Of a stretch of DNA of 64,000 nucleotides, positions 46,274 to 54,731 are shown piece after piece. Origin of the DNA: Thioalkalivibrio nitratireducens DSM 14787 (lineage in GTDB: Bacteria > Pseudomonadota > Gammaproteobacteria > Ectothiorhodospirales > Ectothiorhodospiraceae). The stretch's first letter is position 1. The number at the start of each line of letters is the position of its first letter. Both the position numbers and the translations under genes were made by a program. The DNA lies in contig NC_019902.2 in assembly GCF_000321415.2 (NCBI RefSeq), positions 2,108,001-2,172,000 of the forward strand. Reading direction: 5' to 3'. The notes beneath the pieces are model-generated. The model was not told the origin of the DNA. It searched no databases and saw only the letters and a program-made list of their open reading frames with translations.

Positions 46274-47228
46274 AATCCAGAAGCTCCGCAGCCCTTTCCG
46301 CATACTCGCCCCCGGCGGCCGTCAGCGCGGCCAGCAATTCCTTTGCTTCTTCGGCGTTCCCGGTCTCGCGCAAGGCCAGCGCGAGGTAGAAGCGAACACG
46401 CTCGTTGCCGGCCAGCGCTTCCGACAGCTCTCGCAAGTGCGCGAGCGCGTCGGGCGCCTGCCCCTGGGACAGCAGCAGCACGGCCAGGTCCAGCCGGTTG
46501 TCGAGTTGCCTGGCATCGAGGCGGTACAGCGCATCGAAGGTCTGCAACGCATCGCGCTGCTCGCCACAGGCTAACTGCACCAGCCCCAGGTGCCGCAAGG
46601 CTGAAAGGTCGCTGGGCGCGAGCGCCAACGCCTGCAGCAAGGCCTCCCGGGCACTGCCGAGGTCCTTGCGCAGGAACAGGGTGATGCCAAGCTGCACCCA
46701 GGCGTCGACGTGGCGGGGTTCGACTTCCAGCGCGCTCCGAAAGCGGTCGATTGCCTGATCCAGCAGACCGCACGCGGCCATCGCCGTGCCCAGGCGGGTC
46801 AGCAGCCGGGGATCGCCCGGCACCAGGCGCACGGCCTCCTGCCAAGCCTCGACGGCACCGGCTGCATCACCCAGGTGCAGACGATTGCGCGCGAGGTTGT
46901 CCCAGACCTGCACCTCGCCTGGCGCGAGCTCAGTCGCGCGGTCGAGATGCTTCAGGCCCTGCTCCCCCGCGCCCCGGGCCACCAGGACCTGGCCCAGGTT
47001 GCTGTGGGCCATGGCCATTCCGGGCGCCAGCTCGACCGCCCGATTCAGGTGGCGCAACGCCTCTTCCCAGCGCTGCTGCTGGCCGTAGATGAATCCGAGA
47101 TTGTTATGCGCGGAGGCGTTGTCCGTCTGCAGTTCCAGCGCCGCACGATACGCGCTGGCAGCCGCCTCCAGCTCACCAGCGAGGTGGTGGCGCACACCCT
47201 GCTCGATATGGTCGCGGGGGCCAGTCAT
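46272..47228 (-). CDS. TPR-repeat protein ending the eCIS operon
   Basis: 318 residues made of about eight tetratricopeptide repeats (e.g. ASAHNNLGFIYGQQQRWEEA; AMAHSNLGQVLVARGAG). ATG at 47228 overlaps the stop of the DUF4157 gene as TGATG, so it is translationally coupled. Probable adaptor or chaperone for the injection system or its cargo; TPR proteins are common beside DUF4157 genes. Its stop lies at the edge of the IS110 duplication. Confidence 0.8.
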   Translation of the reverse strand: MTGPRDHIEQGVRHHLAGELEAAASAYRAALELQTDNASAHNNLGFIYGQQQRWEEALRHLNRAVELAPGMAMAHSNLGQVLVARGAGEQGLKHLDRATELAPGEVQVWDNLARNRLHLGDAAGAVEAWQEAVRLVPGDPRLLTRLGTAMAACGLLDQAIDRFRSALEVEPRHVDAWVQLGITLFLRKDLGSAREALLQALALAPSDLSALRHLGLVQLACGEQRDALQTFDALYRLDARQLDNRLDLAVLLLSQGQAPDALAHLRELSEALAGNERVRFYLALALRETGNAEEAKELLAALTAAGGEYAERAAELLD

Positions 47229-50200
47229 CACTTGATCCTCGCAATCAGTCCGCGCACGAGCCGGCGGGTGTCGATATTCGGAACCTCGAACTCGATGTCG
47301 TTCAGGGAAATATCGAATGGCTCGCCCTCAACATAGTGCACCGGCAGGTGGATACCGAAGCGCATGTCGGAGCCGTAACGCAACGATGCCAGCTCCCAGC
47401 GGTTGTAGTAAAGGCTCTTGCCGAGCACCCGCACCCGCACGTAGCCAGAAATGTCGAACGTGAAGCTGGGCTGCGCATGCACGCCCACCCGGGCATTGAG
47501 TTCGAGTCCCCGGCTGGGCATCCAGTCGATGTTCACGCCGGCTTCGGCGGCCCCGGAGACACCCAGCGTACCGCCGATCTCCAGGCCACCGGTGGCGCTG
47601 GCGCCGGTGATGCCCAGACCGATACCGGCGTTGGCCGAAAGCCGCAACCCGGCGCTGGCAGGGATGCTCAGGTGCGCGGCACCGGTGACATGCGTGTCCT
47701 GCTCGCGCGCCGGGTTGTACTCGATTCCCAGTCGCAGCCGGTCGATCACGCCCGGCCCGATCACCGCACTGGCGGAGAGGCCACCGCCGATCTCGGCAAC
47801 GACGCCGGTAATGATCGGCACCTGAACGGAGATGTTGAAGAACGAGCGCTCGAACTCGCGGCGGCCGAAGATGGGCAGTTCGCTCGGTAGCGCGATCTCC
47901 CCGGTGACGGTGACCTCGCCGTCCGGCGCAAATGCGATACCGGCAGTCCCCTGCAGCCAGGGCGCGATCTGCACCGTCACCGACCCACCGCCGTAGACGA
48001 CGATCTCTTCGCCCGGTTCGCCTGTGGGATTGCCGTCGGCATCCAGCGTCCGGTTGGTGGCGCCAGCGCGTATGCTCCCCGCCAGCATCCCGCGCGCATA
48101 CTCCGCCTCGGCCTCCGCGGTGATGGCGCCGTCCTCGTAACTCACGCGCAGGCGTGAGTGGAAACCCGGGATATCCGGCACTGCCTCGCCAGTCGCGCAC
48201 AGCGCATAGCCTTCGCCATCCTCGCGCTCGCGCAGGCTGGCGCGGACGGTACCACTGCGGATGCCCGGCGTCTCCGAAGAGAGGTTGAAGCTGCCGCCGA
48301 CAGTCAAGCCCTCTTCATCCGAGTAGCTCACTGTCATCGTGCCGTTCTCAACCCCCGGCACGTCCAGTTCGGCGTCGCCATTGGCGGCAAAACCATCCTC
48401 GTTGAAACGCGCGGCGATGGTGGCGGAACGAATTCCCGGGACCTTGGAAGCCGGAATGCCGATAATGCCCTCGCCATAGAAGGCGTCGTCGCGGTAACCG
48501 AGGGTAATCCGCGCAGGATCGAAGATCTCGCTGTTGAAATCGAACGAGCCTTCCACACCGAATTTGCGATCGCTTCCGACCAACCCCCGGAGGTAGCCGG
48601 TGCCCAGCTTGTCAACGGCGAAATCCACCTGCCCTTCGGCACGCAGACCACGGGTGCCTCCGGAGACAGTCAGCGTGCAGCCATCTATGGACAGGGGCGC
48701 CGGTACACTGATATCCGTTACGGAGAAGGTCTTGTATAAAATGATATCGTTGCCGGCGATTTCGAAGTGGATGCCGGCATTCCCCAGCATCGGCAGCGCG
48801 GGCAGGATCTCTCCCTGTATCACCAGACCCTGCTCGGTAACCTCCCAGTTGTCCACCGAGATCGGACTGAACGCGTTGTGCTGCAGCACCGAACTGCTTT
48901 CGCCACGAGCGACCCGGTACAGCCCCATGAGCAGCGGGAACCGGGCCATCGGTGCGTAACCGATGCGCTCCGAACCATCCAGCGACTTGATGACCAACGG
49001 ATCTTCGAGATCCTTGGCAGGAAGACCGCCGCGTGGTGGAAGCCGAATGCTGAAGCGCAGAAGATCGTCAGCGTCTTCGTTTTCGATCCTGCTCAGCACG
49101 AACGGCGCCAGCATGTTCCGATAGCTCGCCGGCCCATTCGGATTCACGGTCTTCCGAGTGTTTCCGAACAGAATTAGCCTGCGGTTCGCAGGCACCTGTC
49201 GCTCGAGGTCCTCAGCGGTTCGGAAGAAAATGCGCGCCTGATCGCCCGCATCCGGCCGCAGAGCGTCGATGTGGTCTCCGCGCTCGATCTCACTCTGCGT
49301 CCAGACGTTATTGCCGCTGGCCCCAATCGCATCGCCGCCGGTGGCCCCCATGAACTTCAGACTCAAGCGGCCCATCAGCGCGCGGGTCGCCCATTCACTG
49401 AACTGCTTGCCGCCGTAGACTTCATCGTTGTCCCGACGGAAGCGCTCAAGCGCGCTTTCGATGGCGATATTGAGCTTGTTGACCTTGGTGTTGCGATTGA
49501 TGTTGCCGTCCAACAAGAAGAAGTTGGGCATAGCGTGGATATCGTCGCGCAAGGCAAAATCGCCGGTAGGCACGCGCGCACCGAAGCGCTGTTCAACCTT
49601 GTGGTCAACGTCGTAGCTGCCCATGTTTCCGCCCCGATTGCCGCGCGAGGCATGCGGGTTGCCCTCCTTGTCCCAGCGCGGGATGGCTGCCTGCCTTGCG
49701 GCATCCGCCACTGATGAGGTATTCAGGAATTCGGTCGCCCGACCACGCCCTTCATTGGCACGTGGATACGCACGTGCCGACGGCACCTCGAACAGGAAAT
49801 GGGCCGGGCTGCCACGCACCAGCGCCTGCAACTTCGTTACGGTGGCATCCACCCTGATGGAACGCCTCCAAACGTCCGTCTGGTCGTTGCGCGCCCGCGA
49901 ATAACTCTTATGCAGGATGAACGGCGCAAGCCGCCTGTAGTCGCTGACGAGTTCCTGCGGTACGGCGAGATGCGGAAACTCGATGTAGCCCCGCTTTTTC
50001 TCGCCGAACCGCCCTGCCGCAGTGCTGCCATCTCCGTCTCGCTGCACCTGCCGCCTGGCGCTGCCAGTCTGCTGTACCACGTGTGCGAGTTCGTGTGCGA
50101 GGAGGTTGCGGCCACGCTCGGTGCCCGGATCGAACTCGCCCGGGCCGAAGAAAACATCGCTGCCGACGGTGAAGGCACGGGCCCTGATGCGGGCGCAGAG

Positions 50201-50914
50201 GGCGGCGGCCTCGGCGTCGGTGTGGATGCGCACCTGTTCGAAGCTGCGGCCGAAGCGCGTCTGCATGTCGTGCAGCACGCCTTCCCGCAGCGGGTCGCCG
50301 CGCCCGATCCGCGCCTCGATCGCCGCCTCGGTCTCAGCGTCCAGCGGCTGCCCGGCAACCTCGTCCACTTCTGTCCCGGCCTCGCGCGCGGCTCTGGCCT
50401 GGGCAATCTCTTCCCCTTCCTGGCGCTGGAGCGTTTCCGACTCCTCGAACGCCTCGCGCATCGCCTCTTCGGGCCCGGCGGGCTCGCGCATCGCCTCGTC
50501 GGGCTCAGCCACCTCGCGCATCACGGGTTCGGCTTCCTCCGGCTGGCGCATCGCCGCCGCGAGCTCGTCATCGGCCTGCTCACGCGCCGCGGCCGGCAAC
50601 CCCGAGGAGAGTCGGGAAAGCGCACGCGCTGCCGCAACCACCGGCTGCTGCTCGTCGAGTTCGTGGTTCTCCTGTGGCGAGCCCTCGCTGGCATTGCGCT
50701 GCACGGCGCGCGGTCCGGCGGCTCGCGGGGTGCGGCTGATCTCGTCGGCGACGCGATCCGCTTCCTGCTCCTGCGCATCCTGCGGGTGGCTGACCGCGAG
50801 CTTCGCCTGCAGGTACGCCGGTTTGCGCGCAATCGCCTTGCGCGAAGGCCGTGACGCGGGTTTCGCTTCAACCGTCCTGGCGCCGCTGCGGGGTTTCTGG
50901 ATCATCTGCGCCAT
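47228..50914 (-). CDS. eCIS-associated DUF4157 protein, candidate effector with HNH-like region
   Basis: 1228 residues. The N-terminal disordered part includes acidic MREPAGPEEAMRE repeats (131-154). A DUF4157 domain follows (about 205-285) with the zinc-protease-like HELAHVVQQ (274-282). Then a region with YDVDHKVEQRFGA (434-446) and HAMPNFFLLDGNINRNTKVN (460-479) resembles an HNH-type nuclease core. The C-terminal ~500 residues are glycine-rich beta repeats. DUF4157 proteins are markers and often cargo of extracellular contractile injection systems. Start at 50914; 1 base separates it from the ATPase stop. Effector status and nuclease activity are inferred. Confidence 0.75.
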   Translation of the reverse strand: MAQMIQKPRSGARTVEAKPASRPSRKAIARKPAYLQAKLAVSHPQDAQEQEADRVADEISRTPRAAGPRAVQRNASEGSPQENHELDEQQPVVAAARALSRLSSGLPAAAREQADDELAAAMRQPEEAEPVMREVAEPDEAMREPAGPEEAMREAFEESETLQRQEGEEIAQARAAREAGTEVDEVAGQPLDAETEAAIEARIGRGDPLREGVLHDMQTRFGRSFEQVRIHTDAEAAALCARIRARAFTVGSDVFFGPGEFDPGTERGRNLLAHELAHVVQQTGSARRQVQRDGDGSTAAGRFGEKKRGYIEFPHLAVPQELVSDYRRLAPFILHKSYSRARNDQTDVWRRSIRVDATVTKLQALVRGSPAHFLFEVPSARAYPRANEGRGRATEFLNTSSVADAARQAAIPRWDKEGNPHASRGNRGGNMGSYDVDHKVEQRFGARVPTGDFALRDDIHAMPNFFLLDGNINRNTKVNKLNIAIESALERFRRDNDEVYGGKQFSEWATRALMGRLSLKFMGATGGDAIGASGNNVWTQSEIERGDHIDALRPDAGDQARIFFRTAEDLERQVPANRRLILFGNTRKTVNPNGPASYRNMLAPFVLSRIENEDADDLLRFSIRLPPRGGLPAKDLEDPLVIKSLDGSERIGYAPMARFPLLMGLYRVARGESSSVLQHNAFSPISVDNWEVTEQGLVIQGEILPALPMLGNAGIHFEIAGNDIILYKTFSVTDISVPAPLSIDGCTLTVSGGTRGLRAEGQVDFAVDKLGTGYLRGLVGSDRKFGVEGSFDFNSEIFDPARITLGYRDDAFYGEGIIGIPASKVPGIRSATIAARFNEDGFAANGDAELDVPGVENGTMTVSYSDEEGLTVGGSFNLSSETPGIRSGTVRASLREREDGEGYALCATGEAVPDIPGFHSRLRVSYEDGAITAEAEAEYARGMLAGSIRAGATNRTLDADGNPTGEPGEEIVVYGGGSVTVQIAPWLQGTAGIAFAPDGEVTVTGEIALPSELPIFGRREFERSFFNISVQVPIITGVVAEIGGGLSASAVIGPGVIDRLRLGIEYNPAREQDTHVTGAAHLSIPASAGLRLSANAGIGLGITGASATGGLEIGGTLGVSGAAEAGVNIDWMPSRGLELNARVGVHAQPSFTFDISGYVRVRVLGKSLYYNRWELASLRYGSDMRFGIHLPVHYVEGEPFDISLNDIEFEVPNIDTRRLVRGLIARIK

Positions 50915-50915
50915 G

Positions 50916-52862
50916 TCACCCCCCCAGACGCTCCAGCCGCGTGGGCAGACCGCGCCCCAGCTTGTCGTATTCCTTGCGCAACGCCGCCAGCAGGGCCGGC
51001 ACCGCAATGGGCCCTTGCGCCGCGGTCGCCACCGCCGCATGCAGTACGACATTGCGGATCTGGCCACCGGTCAAATCGCAGTGGCTTGCAAGCTGACGGC
51101 AGACATCGGCACCGGGTACACGGGCGCCGAAATGGCTGTGCCACAACGCCAGCCGCTCGGCAAAACGCGGCAGCGGGAACTCGATCACCGCATCGAGCCT
51201 GCGGTTGAACGCGCCATCGATGCGCTCGCGGCTGTTGCTGGTGAGGATCACCAGCCCCGGGTGGGTCTCGATCCGGCTGAGCAGGAAGTTGGTGAGCATG
51301 TTGGCGTAGCGCTCGCCGGTGTCCTTGCCGTCACTGCGCCGGCCGAACAGCGCGTCGGCTTCGTCGAACAGCAGCGCGGCATCGCAGGCAGCGGCCTGGT
51401 CGAGCAACGCGGCGAGGTTCTTTTCCGACTCGCCGATGTACTTGTTCATTACGGCGGCCAGATCGACCCGGTACAACGGCGCCGCCAGCGCGGTGGCCAC
51501 ATAGCTGGCCGCCAGCGTCTTGCCGGTGCCGCTCTCGCCGACGAACAGCGCGCGCACGCCCGGGGTGCGCGTGGCCGCAAGTGTCTGCCCCAGTCCTTCC
51601 CATACTGCCTCGCGCTGGTGCACTCGGGCAATCAGCGCCTCCAGCGCGAACTGCACCGCCTCCGGCACCACCAGCGCGTCCTTCCCCACCGTGCACTCCA
51701 ACGGCTGCGCCAGCAGCCGCAGCGATGCCGCGCCCAGCTCCCGTCGCGCACGCAGCAGGTGTTCGCGCCCGACCTCAATGCCCGCCTGCGCCGCCTGCAG
51801 CTTCGCGCTGGCGGCAACGCGGGCGATCGCAGGCCCGCTCAGCAGCGCACCGGCGCACTCGTCGGCCAACCCGGCCGGCAGGCATTCGCGCCAGAACCGC
51901 CGGCGCTCGGCCGGTGTGGGCAGAGGCAACTCCAGCTCCAGCCAGCCCTCGCCCTCCACGGTCCCGTCGCGCCCGAGCAGGACGACCAGCGGAACGCCGG
52001 GCTCGACCACACCCTGCCAGGCCTCGCCGGGCCCGACCCGGGGTGACAGCACGGGCAGCCAGCCGGCGAAACGGCTGGCCAGCCGGAACGCCGGCTGTTG
52101 CAGCCAGTGTGCGTCGGTAATCTGCAGCGGCTGCCGGCCCAGTTCGGCCCCGATCAGTGCGGCCAGCTGCGAGCGGCCACTGCCCGGCGCGCCGCGCAAC
52201 ACCAGCCCGGCCGCTGCGCCGCCACCGATCACGGCCGCCAGCCGCGGTGCCTGCTCGCGCGCCGCGCTGGCCAGGAGCGGTGCGCGCAGCGGCGTCAGCA
52301 CCTGCCCCTGCGGCCAATCGACGGCCGAGTCCGTCAGCACGGCCCAGAGCGCGGGCGAGATCCTGAGCTGCTGCAGCGGCAACGGGTCATCGCCCTCGAG
52401 CTCCAGTACCTGGTGCCGCAGCAACGGGCCGGTGCACAGTTTCGGGACGTCGATGACCTCGGCGCCGAACAGGGCCTGCAGCAGCGCCACCGCAAGATGC
52501 ACCGTTGGCCGCGCACTCTGGCCTGGCGTCTGCAGTTCGGCGACCGCCAGTGTGACCGGGTGCGAGGCCTCGCTCTCTCCCGCCAGCGCCAGCAGAACCC
52601 CCTGAGGGAGGTCGAGGCCGAGTTCCTCGACCAGCCGCGCCAAGGCACCGTGGCGCGGGGGCCAGGCACGCAGCGCCAGATCGCGCCGCACGGCCCAGGG
52701 CAGCCTCGCCCCCGAGTCTGAACGCTCGTCCAGCACCAGTGCTCGCAGCGGCTCCTCCGGGCCCAGGCTGCGCGCGATGAATTCGGCAAGTCCCGCCCGC
52801 AGCAGCGCCCTGAGCCCTTCAGGCGCCTGGGGCCATGGAAGCGACTCCACCGGACGGCTCAT
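50916..52862 (-). CDS. AAA+ ATPase of the contractile injection system (Pvc15/Afp15-like)
   Basis: 648 residues. C-terminal AAA+ module: Walker A FVGESGTGKTLAASYVA (about 440-450), Walker B ALLFDEADALFG (about 495), sensor 1 VILTSNSRERIDGAFNRRLD with the arginine finger. An N-terminal half carries a second, degenerate P-loop (RGAPGSGRSQLAAL, about 235). eCIS loci carry one such ATPase needed for assembly. ATG overlaps the upstream stop as ATGA. Confidence 0.85.
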   Translation of the reverse strand: MSRPVESLPWPQAPEGLRALLRAGLAEFIARSLGPEEPLRALVLDERSDSGARLPWAVRRDLALRAWPPRHGALARLVEELGLDLPQGVLLALAGESEASHPVTLAVAELQTPGQSARPTVHLAVALLQALFGAEVIDVPKLCTGPLLRHQVLELEGDDPLPLQQLRISPALWAVLTDSAVDWPQGQVLTPLRAPLLASAAREQAPRLAAVIGGGAAAGLVLRGAPGSGRSQLAALIGAELGRQPLQITDAHWLQQPAFRLASRFAGWLPVLSPRVGPGEAWQGVVEPGVPLVVLLGRDGTVEGEGWLELELPLPTPAERRRFWRECLPAGLADECAGALLSGPAIARVAASAKLQAAQAGIEVGREHLLRARRELGAASLRLLAQPLECTVGKDALVVPEAVQFALEALIARVHQREAVWEGLGQTLAATRTPGVRALFVGESGTGKTLAASYVATALAAPLYRVDLAAVMNKYIGESEKNLAALLDQAAACDAALLFDEADALFGRRSDGKDTGERYANMLTNFLLSRIETHPGLVILTSNSRERIDGAFNRRLDAVIEFPLPRFAERLALWHSHFGARVPGADVCRQLASHCDLTGGQIRNVVLHAAVATAAQGPIAVPALLAALRKEYDKLGRGLPTRLERLGG

Positions 52863-54517
52863 TTTGCCGCCTCCGTATAGATGAAGGTTACCACCCGGCC
52901 CAACCACGGCACCCAGCCCGGATTCACGTCCAGCCCGGCTAGGCGCACGGGCAAGCGTACCGCCTGCAGCGGTAGTTGGAGGTCGAGATGACTTTCGGTA
53001 TATACCAGCCGTCCGGGCACCGCGAGAAGGTCCGGATTCCAGAGCTCACGGTAGACGCGCACGATCTGCGCCAGCAGCTCGCGGCGATGCGGCAGCTCGG
53101 GCGCATTCTCCAGCGCGGCCGGATCGTTCAGGCCCGCCTGCCCGGCGAGGAAGTGCGCGAGTGGGTCTTCCGGGTCAAAGTCCAGCTCGCGACCGAGTCG
53201 AAACATCCACAACCAGCCGTCGGGCAACGCCTGCCAGGCCTGCCGCTGTTCGAGCCAGCGCCTGATCTGCGGGTGTTCGAGCACGTTGACCAGGTAGAAC
53301 AGCCCCCCCTGCCCGGTCTGCAGCGAATTCCGGTTCGGCTCGGGTCCGGCCTCGTCCTGGGTGAACGCATGCGCATCGGGGCGCAGAGTTTCCGCTGCAA
53401 GGGGCGGCGACGGACCCGGCGCCGCCGGGTGCGGCAGAGCCGACCCGCGGGACGCCCGATGCGCGCCGCGCCGTCGCGGCACATCGGCAGCGTCGAGCTC
53501 CGGACGGTCGTCGGACCCGGCCGGAGTACCCGCTGGCGCCCCGGGTCGAGTCGTGTCCGGTTCGGCGATGCGAGGCTCGCCCGACCGACGCTTTGGAGCA
53601 TCCCCGCGCCGCGGTGCCGCACCCGGCTGCTCGGACTGAGCCGGCCCGGTTCCGGCGTGGGGCGCGCCGGCCCCGCTGCGAGCCACATGGGCGCTTCCCG
53701 GTAATCCAGGCTCCGCAGGGGTCGCCCTGTCGTCCGCCGGTGGTGGCGGGGGCGCGAACGGCACAGGCGGACGCAGCGCGCGGCAGACCAATTGCAGGCG
53801 CGCGGCCGGCTGGTTGACGACCCTGATCGGCTGCCATTCCAGCGCGACCAGCAACGCGGCCAGGGTCACGCGCGGATCGCCCGGCGCCCACTCCCGCAGC
53901 ACCGCCATCCAACGCCCGAGCAGGGTCGGCGGCAGGCCGGCGTCGTGGGTAACCTCGGCCTGTGGCGACATATTCGCCGCGGGCGCCAGCGGCACACCCG
54001 CGTGCCGCGCATAGGCCGCGACCAGCCCTTCCGCAGTGCCGGCATCCAGTGCCTGCCAGACGGTGGCCAAGACCCCGCGTTCCGCCAGCCGGGCGGTTAC
54101 CGCCGGAAGATGGGCGATGTCATCCTGCCAGAGTGTCGCCAGCGCGCGCGGCGGTGGACGGCCGAACAGGTGCCGCCAGTGCTGCCAATACCAGCGGGTC
54201 GCCGCGCGCCCCCGGGCCAGATCCTCGCTCAGCCAGGCCAGCAGATCGGCCCGGTCGACGAAGCGGATCGCCGCCGCGCGGTCGGCGCCCGCCGAACCGG
54301 GCGACACCGACTGAGCGATCTGCGCATCGGTCGCCTCACCCAGGCGCCGGGCGAGGCGGCCAAGGGGCGCCCGTACCTCGATCCTGCGCACGATCACCCA
54401 GTCGCGTCGCTGCGGCCAGTCGGCCGCTTCGACCTGCGCCGCCACGGCGCGGAGGTCCGGCGCCTGTCCGCGCAGACGCAGTCGATCAACCACCACGCCC
54501 CAGCGCGGCGCCGGCAT
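52859..54517 (-). CDS. eCIS structural/assembly protein, possibly tape-measure type
   Basis: 552 residues. N-terminal domain (about 1-240), a ~110-residue proline/alanine/arginine-rich linker (about 260-385) and a C-terminal domain starting GQGGLFYLVNVLEHPQIRRWL, which recalls the N-A-G-L-x-L-L-x-P motif of contractile injection tape-measure proteins, and ending WVPWLGRVVTFIYTEA. Lies where the Pvc14-type protein usually sits, directly before the AAA+ ATPase. Assignment by position and a weak motif. Confidence 0.55.
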   Translation of the reverse strand: MPAPRWGVVVDRLRLRGQAPDLRAVAAQVEAADWPQRRDWVIVRRIEVRAPLGRLARRLGEATDAQIAQSVSPGSAGADRAAAIRFVDRADLLAWLSEDLARGRAATRWYWQHWRHLFGRPPPRALATLWQDDIAHLPAVTARLAERGVLATVWQALDAGTAEGLVAAYARHAGVPLAPAANMSPQAEVTHDAGLPPTLLGRWMAVLREWAPGDPRVTLAALLVALEWQPIRVVNQPAARLQLVCRALRPPVPFAPPPPPADDRATPAEPGLPGSAHVARSGAGAPHAGTGPAQSEQPGAAPRRGDAPKRRSGEPRIAEPDTTRPGAPAGTPAGSDDRPELDAADVPRRRGAHRASRGSALPHPAAPGPSPPLAAETLRPDAHAFTQDEAGPEPNRNSLQTGQGGLFYLVNVLEHPQIRRWLEQRQAWQALPDGWLWMFRLGRELDFDPEDPLAHFLAGQAGLNDPAALENAPELPHRRELLAQIVRVYRELWNPDLLAVPGRLVYTESHLDLQLPLQAVRLPVRLAGLDVNPGWVPWLGRVVTFIYTEAAK

Positions 54518-54727
54518 CTAGCGGCCCAGCCCCTTGGTCAGCTTGCTCGCCACCACGGAGAAACCGCTGCCGACCCGGATACCCGGGCGATCTACCTGCA
54601 CGAGATTGGCCACCACGCCATGCGGATCGGCATCGGCGACGCTGAGCAGACCGACCACCTGCTGGCTGCGGTCGAGCAGCTGCAGCAGCGTTCCGGGCGG
54701 CGGCGGCTTGTTCAGAGACAGCCGCAT
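54518..54727 (-). CDS. small eCIS-operon protein
   Basis: 69 residues, beta-rich (LLQLLDRSQQVVGLLSVADAD, HGVVANLVQVDRPGIRVGSGF) ending SKLTKGLGR. It starts 5 bases after the upstream stop and its own stop abuts the next ATG. No family recognised; perhaps a small LysM-like or collar component, unproven. Confidence 0.5.
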   Translation of the reverse strand: MRLSLNKPPPPGTLLQLLDRSQQVVGLLSVADADPHGVVANLVQVDRPGIRVGSGFSVVASKLTKGLGR

Positions 54728-54731
54728 CGGC

